Below, one piece after another: positions 48,272 through 59,261 of a stretch of DNA of 64,000 bases. The DNA is from Phytophthora colocasiae. Lineage: Eukaryota > Oomycota > Peronosporomycetes > Peronosporales > Peronosporaceae. The notes below the pieces were generated by a model. It was given only the letters and a program-made list of their open reading frames with translations. It was not told the origin of the DNA and searched no databases. The number at the start of each line of letters is the position of its first letter. The stretch's first letter is position 1. The stretch is from positions 1-64,000 of the forward strand of contig JAGKQI010000068.1 in the NCBI GenBank assembly GCA_018806915.1, given 5' to 3'. The translations under genes were made by a program, and so were the position numbers.

Positions 48272-48740
48272 ACTCGCTGTGCATCAAAAGTCGATGGACT
48301 AATCGATTCTGCAGGAACACTCTACTCAACCGAAAATGCGAAAAAAATAGTCTTTGCCAGGTCGTAACACTTGTGAACAATGTTAGTTCGTGAAGCAACA
48401 CTCTGGCTGAATGTTTTCCTCGATTCAAAGACCATTCTACGAAGAATTTGACAGAAGAAGATGTGACTATTGACTGATAGATAGACATGTCCCATTTAGG
48501 TATAATGCCAACCGATTTGGACTTCCTTTATCCTTGGTATGTTACACCGGTATGTGCTTCAGGATAACAGCCACAAGGCGTCTAACCGTGGGATGCACGT
48601 ACAATTCGAGTAGAAGTTTGGTAATTCAGAGTACCCACACCAGCAGATTTATTTAATGCTTCGTCTGGAAAACGAAAATGGGTAACCCAAATCAAGAAGT
48701 GATCATGAACCAATTCTCGAACCTGATAGAGTAGGAAAGA
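48272..48740 (+). pseudogene. C-subfamily N-terminal fragment (C2)
   Basis: Collinear with 27230-27705. ATGCCAACCGATTTGGACTT encodes the MPTDLDFLYPWY version of the motif. It is truncated at the same CTCGAACCTGAT point. Confidence 0.6.
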
Positions 48741-49790
48741 GGTCATGTATTTGTGTTAGAATTTCTAACTATACACTCCTGAAATCGCTGGGGGCTTGAA
48801 GCCCAGAATATACTCAGTGGTCGGTTGATCCGACGATGCGAGGGCTACGGAGCCCAGAAGCTGAACATGGCGAAACTGGACACATGAGGGCCGCCAAATC
48901 CTCTGTGCTTGGTGCTAACGTGACATATCCAGGCTCACCAGACCTGGGTCGCAATGTTGAACAGAGTGCTTGCTCCTTGATGAACTTTGAAGTCTTCTTC
49001 CCCCCTTCCTATCGAGGTCAACTCGCCTCGACGAAGTCGCCCGAATCTGGGGCACTGGGGGAAACGCGGGTCTTCTGGACGAGCGTCCGGGGTTAGCTTA
49101 TGTACCTGGAAAATGGGTAGGGCGGTTGCTGCTTATCAGCTAACTCACGCCACGCGGGGACAGGGGGCAGAGGTCCCGGAGGCCGGCACCGGTCACCAGT
49201 CGGGTATTACTCGGTCTAGAACGAGACTTGAAGGGTCCTGACACCTTCCGATTGCAAAAGCTGACAAAACTTGGCTCTCTTGTCGAACTTGGAGAAGACG
49301 TCGCAGCGCAGAACTGATCCATTCCAGCCAAGAGCAAAGCTGGGGACAAAAAGAAGCCGGACACAAGCGCACCAGATCCATAATCTCCTCCCAGTTCACT
49401 GCCGTCGAACGACACCGCCTCAGCGGTAGCCGCGACAAAGCGAAGGGATAGAAGTTCTTAGGCCACCACGGAGCTATAACTGAACGTGAGGGTGCACAGT
49501 GTCCTCAGTGAGGACTCCTCACGCCTTGGTAGGATATCTTGAACACAAGAGGATTTCCAGGTCCTGTGTGCCTTGGCAACGAGATCTTTGATCGTGGAGG
49601 GTCGCCAGGCCCTCCACGCCTTGGTGTTGGTCTTGAATACACGTGAGGGTCACCGGGTCCCATGTGCCGCAGCGTAGTTATTACATCTTTGTGGCAATCG
49701 CACAGGCGCGGCGCTGCTTCCGCACTAGGCGTACTGGGGCACCCCATCTCTAATAATCCGACCCACTCAGGGGACTTCGCACTGATTTAA
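48741..49790. other. Unassigned duplicated segment (U2)
   Basis: Near-identical to 27706-28758, including the hairpin-rich units at about 49487-49670. No gene is supported. Confidence 0.4.
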
Positions 49791-49792
49791 GA

Positions 49793-50405
49793 AAGATCCT
49801 CTTCCGAAAGAGGCGCTGGAGATGTCCCTTGATCCACTTGTGCCAAACGGCGCGAATTGCGAAGTCTCCATTACGGCTTCTGCTGTCGGCTGCCGTTCTT
49901 GGAGAAACCCCATCCAGCAGATATCTTTTAATTCTTGCCTTATAATGACCCATACTCCGCGTCTTCCGATCATCATTGGAAGCTAACCGAGTGAAATGCC
50001 ACTGTCCACTGCTGTAGAGATTTCGGGCGATCGGAAGGATCAATTGCTCTGAAAACCGCATAGTATTCAGCTACCTTGAAGCCAAGTTCATGTGTCGCGG
50101 GTCTTGAAGCTAAACCTTTAATCACAGCTTGTGTTTGGAAATCGGCCTTTCATGAGTCTGCGTCTGGCTTCCTGCCGTGTAATGATTTCGCCGTCGAATA
50201 TCTCTCTGTTCCGAATGATCCATAGTGTACACTGCGTGCACGCCGTCCAAATGCTCCAGATCACTTGACGTGCATCATCATGTCCGACCTCCCAATAGGG
50301 GATGGTTCGTGACGCCTCCCTCACGATGCTGGGGGTGCGTTTCTGGTAGCCAGATGTGGTAAGAGCTGCGTGATCTCCTTCCGATAAGGATAATGACCTA
50401 GCCAA
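49793..50405 (-). pseudogene. LINE-like reverse transcriptase C-terminal remnant (U2)
   Basis: Frame 50405-50118 includes VIWSIWTACTQCTLWIIRN. The next piece (50061-49750) includes Gly-His-Tyr-Lys-Ala-Arg-Ile-Lys-Arg-Tyr and Trp-His-Lys-Trp-Ile-Lys-Gly-His-Leu. It is the same remnant as in U1, preserved at high identity, so it predates the U1/U2 duplication. Confidence 0.45.
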
Positions 50406-51004
50406 CGGGGCCTAATACGTTTCTTAGGTGATGAGGTTTGAAGCAGTGCGTACCTTCTCGGTGTGTCCACTACTTCGAACGAATCTCTCTGTCTTCATTC
50501 GCGCCGTTGTGCTGCGGATAATCGAGTACTACAGTTTGAAAAGAATTATGTATTTCTCTCCAGAAAAAATAAAAAAGATGGAGAGTCATCCAAGTAGACT
50601 TGGCCAAAACCCAATAAAGTGGAGCAGCTCTATTTCCTCTACAGTAGAAGAGAGGAGAACAAGTTATTCTAATGTCAACTGGCAAAATTCTCTTCACTTT
50701 TCGAAATCTTCTTCTTGATTATTTACGATAAAAAGATCTTCTTTTCTTCTATTGTCGCTACTTTAATTTCCGCCAACTAACTCAAAAGTCCTCTTTCGGG
50801 TGGGTACTAAACCCACACCGAGTTGCCTATAACAGATAGTGAATCTGCATCGTGAGCACCTACGTCGTATACGTCTCCAAAGTTTGGATGGACGATCGAC
50901 CATGACGTGAAGCTCGTCCGTCGAAAGACAATTTAAGTCGCAATGAGCGGGTGCCATCGACTCGAAAGCAAATCATCAACTGTACCACAAGCGAAAAATC
51001 TTTG
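50406..51004. other. Spacer before piggyBac 2
   Basis: No gene. Copy of 29378-29980. Confidence 0.6.
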
Positions 51005-51143
51005 TTAACAGCTTGACTCCGGATGGCGTAAGTTACGACCTATCCAAATATTTAAGTCGTATATGACGACATTGAGAGAATAACAACAGAAAATGGCTCA
51101 CAATTGATTTTTCAATACTTTAATCAAGTGTTTACCAGCACTA

Positions 51144-54100
51144 TTGGCCTATAAGATGCGAGAGGTATTTGGCAAAAGAAGCAAAGGCGGGACAGGGGAA
51201 GGGGATCAGCATTTCCCGTTGCGGCCAGCAGCCTTAGCCACTCATTCGAGAATCTGCTGGATGGCGCGCATCAGGACCAGCCAGCGCCGAAAACCCACCG
51301 CACGAGGAACGCAAGTCACCGAACACGACGTCGACTTTGGGCATCTATGGAGACAGCTACGGGCGGCAGGGTGGAAGTCGAAGCGACCGGCGGGGCTGCA
51401 GACGGAGTGGGGCTACACAAGCCCAGCTGGAGGTCACACGTTTGTCGGCGAAAGAGCGGTCGTGGACTATGCGTTCACCTCGGGTTTGCTGGAAGAGGAT
51501 TCAGACTCCCACCTCACGGTAGATGACGATCTCACCCTCGCTGACACTGATGAAGCAGACGACGACCAAGGTGATCATTCGGACGGAATTCGAGCATCCC
51601 AAATCGACACAAGCATCCAGCTATCACATCGGACGGTAAACGCGATGTTTGGGTCGTCCAGCGAGGACGAAATCGAGCTATCACAAGCTGCTATCTCCAG
51701 AGCATTTAGCCTCTCTCCCGGTGACCTGGAAGCTGCTGGCCAAGACGAAGATCAAGGCACTGCTGCCGATGACGATGACGAAGGCGCTGCTGCTGGACTA
51801 TGTTTGCTCTCCGAGGCGTCTGGACTAGAAAGTGAGGGTGACATTGCAGAGGAGCATGTTATGGCAAGTCGGCGATCGGCTCGAAACCCGCCGATATCCA
51901 AAAGTGACGTGAATTACGTCCAGGACGGGGAGGCCACCGATGACTACGAGGACTGGAGTTCCGGTGGAAGCGATGACGACGTCACGTATGACAGTGACAT
52001 CAATCCTGACTGCGAAGACTTGGGTGACGGCGACAGCGATGTAGTATCGAATGGTGATGCTGTTGAGCTGGACCAGGCATTTATTGAGGCACTGAGTGTT
52101 GGAAATGGCGTTCTCAGCACAGCAGAGGCGAAGCAAAGAGATGAAGCCCTGCGTGCAATGCAGTGGACTCCGATTTTGTCCGAGTATGAAGCTGATACAC
52201 CAGCGTATTCCGGCCTTGGAGCGCAGGAAGCCAGCCCTGTCGCCGAGCTTCTGGACATGTGGCGATCACCGATTCTTACGTTGTTCTTCTTTATGCCGAA
52301 GGCTATGTGGGTGAATATTGCTGCCGAGACAAATCGCTACGGTCTTCAGAACGTAACCCGACGCGCTGAAAAGATCCAAAAACGGCAGACCGAGCGCCGC
52401 CGAGAGACAGTCAAGCAGATTGTGCGGCGTTTGAAGGCGCAGCAGGCATACGGTACTCACGAAATTATGCATGTGATTGGACTCCTCATTGCGCGCATGC
52501 TCTGCCCTCAGAAGCGGCGGTTCTCCGCGCACTGGTCCATGGTGGAGGATGGTGCAATACCTGCCGGCAACTTCGGACGCTATATGGCTCGCGACAGGTG
52601 TCAAAACATCCTAAGAGACCTCCATTTTGTTGACAACAGGACCCAGAACCGGCGCGACAAGCTCTGGAAGTTGCGACCTGTCGTCGACAAGATTCAGCAG
52701 CGCTTCTTGGAGGGTTGGACACTGCCTGCTATCTTCTCCTTCGATGAGGGCGTACTGCCGTCGACGTCAAGACGCAACACAACCCGGATGTAACAGTTTG
52801 GACGCAACACAACCCGGATGTAACAGTTATGACAAACCTCATAGATATGGGTCCAAACTGTTTATGACATGCGATGCGAAGACGGCATATTGTCACAGGT
52901 ATTTTTTTGTGATGCCGTAACTTGCGGTTTTGTTTGCGTCTGACCGATTCTAATGTCGTAACTTTCTAAATTCGAGGTTTACGTCGGGAGGAAATCTAGT
53001 GGAGACGGAGAGGTGACCTCAGTTGATTATAAGACAGCAGCCGCAGCAGTGGTGCGGAACTTGAAGGTGGTTCTAGACGACAATTCTCGGCACTCGTGGC
53101 ATGCAGTGGTAGTCGATAGATACTACTCGTTTGTGCTGCTTGCCGTCGATCTGCTCGGTATGCAAGTCTACGTGGTAGGAACAGTGATGCCAAATCGTCT
53201 CGGAATTGACAAGAACATCAAGTCAAAGAGCAAGACTCGTCCAAAGAGTATTCACCGCGGAACCTTCACATTTTCGCGCTCTGTCGCCGTTCCCAGCATG
53301 GTTACGTTCCTTTGGTGGGACAGAAAGCCCGTGTATTACCTGTGTACGGGCTCCGCAATGACTCCTTCAACGATCTCAAGAAAGATAAAGCGGGTTGGCG
53401 CGATTGAAGTGGCTTGTCCGAAAGCTGTGAATGACTATCAGGACTGGATGGGCGGAGTCGATCGCCATGATCAACTCCGCCTCCAGTCTCACTCGCTGCA
53501 GATGTCTACAAAGTTCCGTAAGTACTACAAGAGCCTATTCTTGGGGTTTCTCGACTTGGCGCTGGTGAATGCGTATATCACGCACAAGGAGGGAGCCAGG
53601 ATCAAGAAGACGGTGGCGATGAAGCGGTCGGAGTGGTTCTGTGTCCTTCAGAACCAGCTCCTCCAACTGAAAGCGGAGGACTTCGTTGGAGTTGAAGCTA
53701 CAACACCTCCCGTTAGCCAGAAGCGCAAGCGCACAACGACACGCCTCACGCACGGGCTTCAGCAGTCTGAAGACTGGTTCGTCGTCAGTGGCGTCCAAAA
53801 GCGCCGTCAGAGGTCCTGTAAAGTCTGCGCTCTCTTACGCACGGGCAAGAAGAAGTCATTTGCCACTACTTACTACTGTGACCGTTGCTCAATCGATAGC
53901 GCGAAGTGCTGGTTGTGCCCCCGGATACGCCGTGAATACATGGGCGTAGGCAAGACCTGTTGAGACATTTGGCATGAGGACTTCGGTGCTGGTGAAGCCA
54001 TACCAGCGAGCATCGGGAAACGCGTTGTGCTTCGACGGCCTGGTAAGAAAGCTGGACGAAGGCAGAAGACACGGCGCGAACTTCGTCTAGAAGGCCAAAG

Positions 54101-54152
54101 CGACCATGGTGGAAACAGCAGTGGCGACGGTGACGACGAGGAGGGCAGCTGA
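51144..54152 (+). pseudogene. piggyBac transposase 2, interrupted
   Basis: Frame 51144-52793 has the N-terminal module (LWRQLRAAGW, GYTSPAGG, TFVGERAVVDYAF), an acidic middle and the catalytic domain start (NFGRYMARDRCQNILRDLHF, SFDEGVLPSTS). It breaks at 52790 at a 30-base tandem duplication. A donor site follows YCHR at 52898, but I find no AG acceptor in phase. The second exon region, 53013-53963, has VVVDRYYSFVLL and WMGGVDRHDQLRLQ, then a Cys-rich finger (CKVCALLRTG, YYCDRCSID). TGA at 53961 interrupts a frame that continues to 54150. Confidence 0.85.
52771..52830. repeat. 30-base tandem duplication in transposase 2
   Basis: GACGCAACACAACCCGGATG plus TAACAGTTT occurs at 52771 and again at 52801. 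The repeat unit is a multiple of three but lies at the frame break of the transposase. Confidence 0.85.
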
Positions 54153-54498
54153 GTTGCCTGCGTTTCAAGTGATGAGTGTTTAGTTTTCGTGTGTTTGAAA
54201 TGAATATGTTTTGAATCAATGTACCTTCTTCTGCGTAAAACCTGAACTGAGTGTAGTATCAGTGCAGACAATTGGCCATCTGCTGGTGCCTTGGAGCAAG
54301 TTACGACATTGATCTGTCGAAGCTGTCCTGCAATGCTGTCACTCTTACGACATTGGTAGGAAAACCTGTTGACACTTTATATACCTAACCATAGTTGGCA
54401 GATCAGACTGATACAAATGTCAATACTAAAACTACGTCGTCTCTTACGACATTCTCTTACGTGTTCGGGGCAAGTACCGTCCGTAAGCAAGGTGTTAA

Positions 54499-54864
54499 AC
54501 TCTTTCAATTTTAATGGAAAATATCCTCTTCAAATTGTAGTACTCGATTATCCGCAGCACAGAGCACACCAAGAAGATACACACTGCTTCAAATCTCATC
54601 ACTTAAGAAACGCATTGGGAACTATATTTCTCTTTCATTATCTTCTCTGATACCTTTCTTCACTGGCCCCTCATATTGATACTGTGATTTCGAACGCTGC
54701 TTCAAGTAGACTTGGTCAAAAACCAGCAGCTCTATTTCGTCTGCAGTAGAAGAGAAGGAGAACGAGTTATTCTAATGTCAACTGGCAAAACTCCAGTTAA
54801 TCAAAATTCTCTTCAAATACCAGACAGTTTTTTTTTAATCCCGGCAGTTTATTTACGATAACAT
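54499..54864. other. A4 downstream spacer
   Basis: Same sequence as 29978-30342. No gene. Confidence 0.6.
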
Positions 54865-56820
54865 CTAACAAAATAATTTTCGCACTTGCACTGATCGTCG
54901 GGCAGGGGTCGAAGCGGAAACAAAAATCAGACATAAAACATCGGCAGGTAGTCGATGAATCGCCTTCGAGTAGTAGACGGAGTTAATGACACTGATCAAG
55001 GCAGCTTTTGACTGAATCGGAAATTTCTCCTTCGTAACACAGAGAAAATCTCCATCATGCGAAGTAAAGTCTTGGATTTCCCTCTCTTCAAAATACACAC
55101 CATAGAAGTCGAGCCGAGTTAGCTCTCGAGCCATCCGGAGGCTGCGATTCCGTAGACACAATGTGAAATCCGACAATTTCGGATTATTTCCGACTGTCAA
55201 CTCCGCGATTGGCCACCGACCCAGCGATTCATTGTGAGTCGTGACAACTACAGCGAAATTACAGGTTTTCAGATATTGGAGGTTCGGGCATATTCCAGAC
55301 AAGACACTCAGATCAAGAGTCGTACTGTTGCTGCACATCGGTGCATCCATTGTTAATGAGCGAAGATTTCGACCAACCAACTCTAGCAACTTAACCGCCG
55401 AAGAAACGGAATTAGTTGACGCAAAGCTCAAGGAAAGTTTGCTCAAAGTTGGTACGTTCTGCTCCACCAAATCTCGAGAAACCTCGGAAACGCCATTTCC
55501 AACTCTAGTTCGACAACAGCCAAAGCCTGGAACGACAACTTCCACCTGATCTCCCCCCTTGAACCAGGCTCGACAGCGGGTACAACTCGGCATCTCAAAT
55601 GCTGAGATTTCGCCACCTACAGCATCGATTGGCCATACAGTTATGCCTTTGGCAATATCCACAAATCCGAATTCACAAGTATTGTAAGTTCTTGGCTGAA
55701 GCTCCTCCTGCCTCGTAAGAGGATAATTGCATCGGACAACATCTGCAATACTCAATAGATTGGCTGGTGTCGAAGTCACATCCCAAAGTGTAGCAGTAGA
55801 ACAGCAGCTGATAGTGTACAAAAGCCATGGCCACAACTCAGAAGCCGTAAGCGTAATGTTGAACTTGAGTGGCGATACGTCAGAATACGCTGCAACAGCG
55901 GAACCAATCGCAGGAAAAAAGCTTTCGAAACCTTTCCTACAATACATTTTAATAGTGCAACCATTCAGACGGAGACACGTGAGGAAATGATTCAGTATAA
56001 TCCCAGTGTTTATCGTGTCTTGTGGTAGTCCATCATTATTCGTGATGTCGAATGTAACGGAGATTTCGAGAGGGTTTACCTTTTTCCATGGCAAACTTGC
56101 CGCCAAATTTCGAGAATAACTCATAGTTAAATCACAAATTTGAAAGTCAATTTCGATATCCACTGGCACTTGTTCCGTAGCAACGACACTTTGGCTCTGC
56201 CCTTCATCACGCAGAGTAGTGCGGTCTAGCAGCACAACTAAAGGAACCGCCGCAATAAACAATCTTTGCAGACCAGTATCAAATATATCACTTGTGTTGA
56301 CCTTCAGATTCGCGTATACGTTAACGCCGTCGAGGCTGCTCTCCCAACACATACTGGCGCAACTGGACAGATACGTCTTGTCTTCGTTCATATTTTCCAG
56401 TCCCATTGCCTTCACCTTCTGCATCGCCTGCTGAAACTGCGGTGAGGGGTCTGAATCTGCACAAAATTGGCTCCAAACGAGCTGTTGAACGGTAGCAGAT
56501 CCGTAAACATGCGCCACCCAAAATGGATAGTATTTACGCGCATGGTGTGGCGGTAAACTCGGCGGAAATTGGTCCAAGAATGCCTTATTATTCACTAGCG
56601 CAAGGACTGTGAATAGCACGATTGCTTCTCGAACCATTTTCAATCGATTCACATTTTGTGTATCTCCATCGACCAACCTAAAATTGATGACACGGTTGTG
56701 TTGTGAGCATGGCACACGAGGCCAACTAAATCGTACGTATTGTCGTCGGCTTTGGAAATCCATCAAACTAGGCTGTAAGGCATTAAGCCAAGGTTTCAGG
56801 AAAGTCCAATCCGTCGCCAT
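54865..56820 (-). CDS. Intact A-subfamily LRR/F-box-like protein (A4)
   Basis: An uninterrupted frame of 651 codons from MATDWTFLKPW. An upstream ATG at 56865 is in frame but lies outside the predicted transcript, because the Inr at 56828-56843 falls between the two. The N-terminal 120 residues hold the family motif and Arg-Glu-Ala-Ile-Val-Leu-Phe-Thr. Residues 230-400 are mixed Leu/Ile-rich. The block CRAWFKGGDQVEVVVPGFG at about 430 is shared with B. Residues 480-600 have LRR-like spacing (LVGRNLRSL, LDLSVLSGICPNLQYL). The last 35 residues carry HRLPADVLCLIFVSAS, which resembles only the first helix of an F-box. There is no signal peptide or membrane segment. F-box plus LRR would suggest substrate choice for a ubiquitin ligase, but the order is reversed and the function is unproven. 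Confidence 0.8.
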   Translation of the reverse strand: MATDWTFLKPWLNALQPSLMDFQSRRQYVRFSWPRVPCSQHNRVINFRLVDGDTQNVNRLKMVREAIVLFTVLALVNNKAFLDQFPPSLPPHHARKYYPFWVAHVYGSATVQQLVWSQFCADSDPSPQFQQAMQKVKAMGLENMNEDKTYLSSCASMCWESSLDGVNVYANLKVNTSDIFDTGLQRLFIAAVPLVVLLDRTTLRDEGQSQSVVATEQVPVDIEIDFQICDLTMSYSRNLAASLPWKKVNPLEISVTFDITNNDGLPQDTINTGIILNHFLTCLRLNGCTIKMYCRKGFESFFPAIGSAVAAYSDVSPLKFNITLTASELWPWLLYTISCCSTATLWDVTSTPANLLSIADVVRCNYPLTRQEELQPRTYNTCEFGFVDIAKGITVWPIDAVGGEISAFEMPSCTRCRAWFKGGDQVEVVVPGFGCCRTRVGNGVSEVSRDLVEQNVPTLSKLSLSFASTNSVSSAVKLLELVGRNLRSLTMDAPMCSNSTTLDLSVLSGICPNLQYLKTCNFAVVVTTHNESLGRWPIAELTVGNNPKLSDFTLCLRNRSLRMARELTRLDFYGVYFEEREIQDFTSHDGDFLCVTKEKFPIQSKAALISVINSVYYSKAIHRLPADVLCLIFVSASTPARRSVQVRKLFC

Positions 56821-56827
56821 GGACACC

Positions 56828-56843
56828 GTAAATTTGGGAATGA
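56828..56843 (-). promoter_or_regulatory. Inr + FPR core promoter of A4
   Basis: TCATTCCCAAATTTAC on the minus strand fits YCAYTYY followed by CAWTTTNYY. The predicted transcript starts about 21 bases before ATG 56820, which favours MATDW as the true N-terminus. Confidence 0.75.
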
Positions 56844-57190
56844 AGTCCAGTGGAGGATGTAACATTCCCTCGGACTCAAAGGCATCACCGATCTCTCAAA
56901 TCACGGACTTCAGTCACAAAACGTAAATCCTATGTCCTAGATGGATGGAATTAAACCCGTGGATTTGGTATTTTTGTGTTTCTGTAAACAAGAGATTATT
57001 ATCCGTCGTTTAATCAACTCGTCAATAGCCTTGTGAATGCTATGGATTCAGTCAGCGCACATATCTTGACTGGCCGATTATGGAACAGGAGACCAATTAT
57101 TAGGATTCTGTACGAGTGAAAAACGTTTTGTTGGAACTGGTGAACAGCGGGTATCACCTGCTTCGGATAGCTCTTACAACCCCCACTATT
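56844..57190. other. A4 upstream region and empty insertion site
   Basis: Shared with A2 and A3 upstream regions up to CCCCACTATT at 57190, after which ACTCGCTGTG follows directly. This is the unoccupied target of the composite insertions. Confidence 0.8.
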
Positions 57191-57950
57191 ACTCGCTGTG
57201 CATCAAAAAGTCGATGGACTATATATACTCAACCGAAAATGCGAAAAAAAATAGTCTTTGCCACCACTTTGGTGGTCGTAACACTTGTGAACAATGTTAG
57301 TTCGTGAAGCAACACTCTGGCTGAATGTTTTCCTCGATTCAAAGACCATTCTACGAAGAATTTGACAGAAGAAGATGTGACTATTGACTGATAGATAGAC
57401 ATGTCCCATTTAGGTATAATGCCAACCGATTTGGACTTCCTTTATCCTTGGTATGTTACACCGGTATGTGCTTCAGGATAACAGCCACAAGGCGTCTAAC
57501 CGTGGGATGCACGTACAATTCGAGTAGAAGTTTGGTAATTCAGAGTACCCACACCAGCAGATTTATTTAATGCTTCGTCTGGAAAACGAAAATGGGTAAC
57601 CCAAATCAAGAAGTGATCATGAACCAATTCTCGAACCTGATGCAGACAACGGTGAAAGTGATCGGTATCTTCCACAATCGATTGTGTCTGTCTTTGGAGC
57701 TACTACACGTCAGCAAGCTACTTGGAGCAGGTTACTTGAATGGTCAGACTCCTCGCCTCAATTTCAAGAGCGATACAGACGCTGAAGGCAATGAAGCAGG
57801 AAGAAACAGACAAGGAAACGACTCCAGTATGGCATGGAAATGCAGAGTGATGGTGCCTGTATCGAGCAGTAAGGCATTGCCGTGGTCGTAGATGGTCTAT
57901 ACAATTGGTGGTTCCCCTTCGACTGAAGTGGGCTTTGATATTCAATATTG
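57191..57950 (+). pseudogene. C-subfamily N-terminal part (C3)
   Basis: Longer than C1 and C2. The N-terminal motif MPTDLDFLYPWY is at 57419. After frame breaks, the segment at about 57640-57770 encodes Gln-Gln-Ala-Thr-Trp-Ser-Arg-Leu-Leu-Glu-Trp, matching Gln-Lys-Ala-Thr-Trp-Ser-Arg-Leu-Leu-Glu of B1. Similarity fades near 57950. Confidence 0.6.
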
Positions 57951-58509
57951 TGACTTGGCGAAGCGGCCCGACGTCCAGCTCCAGCTTCAACCCGTCGCAC
58001 ACCTCCAGAGCACGTCCCGTACGGGTACGCTCACGGGTTCCCGTTCGGATTCTGGGTTCCGGTGTTCCATCCCCCAGTTCAAGATCCGTTTGCCGCATTC
58101 CAGCCTCAGACACCAGGACACCTCACCTACCAGACCTGGACGAGTCTCTTGAAGAGGGACTAGCTCAAACTCTTTGCCGCGAGGAACCTACCGGAATTGG
58201 CAAGGCATCTAACTTTCTTTGCCTCCTACATATTAATGCGTTAATACAACAACCACTTGATGTTTCATGCATCGCAGCTCTCCCTCGCTCTGAAATTGCA
58301 CACACTCGCCTGGTAGCAATGCTGTAACGTCTCCCCCCTCCGGTATATGATATCAGCAAGTGGAAATTTACGTTGGGTGATGACAATGAGCAAAAGGCAG
58401 CATCAGGTACTGTCAATCACTGGAAAAAGTTGACAAGCTGATATGGGGTTTCTATCTCGGAGCTCATCGGTTCTCATTTTTTGTCATCTACAACAATTCT
58501 CTCACGACC
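57951..58509. other. Unassigned segment between C3 and D2
   Basis: From 57955 to 58162 the sequence is GC-rich and could encode a Pro/Gln/Phe-rich stretch on the plus strand ending at TAG near 58160. I do not recognise it. The rest shows no gene. Confidence 0.3.
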
Positions 58510-58916
58510 TTTTCAACCAAGTGAGTCGTCAGCCTGGGTCGAAGCCAACACAAAAATTGTGCGAAAGATATCGACCGGCAGTCGACGAACTGCTGTCTGT
58601 TGTGTGACAACGCTGATCATTGCAGTTTTCGACGCCACTTCCAAGTTCCGTTGTCGTCGTAAGATGCTCCACAAACGCATTGTTGTCACCATCGCAAGGA
58701 TTGTGAATAATTCGATTGTTTCTCGGATCAATGTCAGTTATTCCAACGTTTTCTGGATTTCTTTCATCCAGTAAATGGATTTCACGTTGTGAGTGCACTG
58801 GGAAGATGCCAATCGAACGCCACTTCCATTTCACTTTCAGAATCTGTGGATTTAATTAAGATAACACACGTGCATAAGGCAGAACATCAATGATTGAGGA
58901 ACATCCAGTCGACCAT
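58510..58916 (-). pseudogene. D-subfamily remnant with internal deletion (D2)
   Basis: From ATG 58916 it reads MVDWMFLNH then stops. Further pieces include Ile-Arg-Glu-Thr-Ile-Glu-Leu-Phe-Thr-Ile-Leu. After a large deletion they join the C-terminal RRLPVDIFRTIFVLAST motif, which ends near 58515. Upstream, CAATTTTCTC (FPR half) remains at 58922-58931 while the Inr half is gone. Mirror partner of D1. Confidence 0.65.
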
Positions 58917-58931
58917 TCTACGAGAAAATTG

Positions 58932-59261
58932 CGGCTTGCTCAGAAGTTGTTCCAAGTGATAGATGTACAGCTTGATAGAACAGAATGTGATTCGATTGAA
59001 ACATGGTTTTTAGAGAAGTATTCGATTTTCTATACTATCCGTTCAATTATCAATCATTTAAGGTTGACCAGATTGAATCCAACAACGGAACTAAGTAAGA
59101 CCCGATGAATGCTCGAGTTTTTATTGAATCGGGTCGACCACTGGACTCAGCGACCTACGGCTTGAGCACTTGACGAGGTTGAACACTTGAGGCTTGACTC
59201 AAAAGTGATAGCTTTTGCCACGGGAATTTGTTTTCTCGTCGTTATTTTCTAACTTTCGCTG
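58932..59261. other. Region upstream of B1
   Basis: No gene. I do not find a good Inr + FPR match before ATG 59262. The nearest sequence is TCGTCGTTATTTTC, which lacks the CA core. Confidence 0.4.

Larger units (their letters stand above)
51009..54494 (+). mobile_element. piggyBac element 2 (3.5 kb) in TTAA
   Basis: TTAA flanks it at 51005-51008 and 54495-54498 and is single in U1. The ends CAGCTTGACTCCGGATGG and CACCTTGCTTACGGACGG (reverse complement of the right) match at 13 of 18 positions. Its ends and coding sequence differ strongly from piggyBac 1, so it is a separate family. Confidence 0.9.

Noticed and set aside
56821..56865. Upstream in-frame ATG of A4, adding 15 residues
   Set aside because: It lies upstream of the predicted initiator, is not conserved in A1, and the B and D proteins begin at the equivalent of MATDW.
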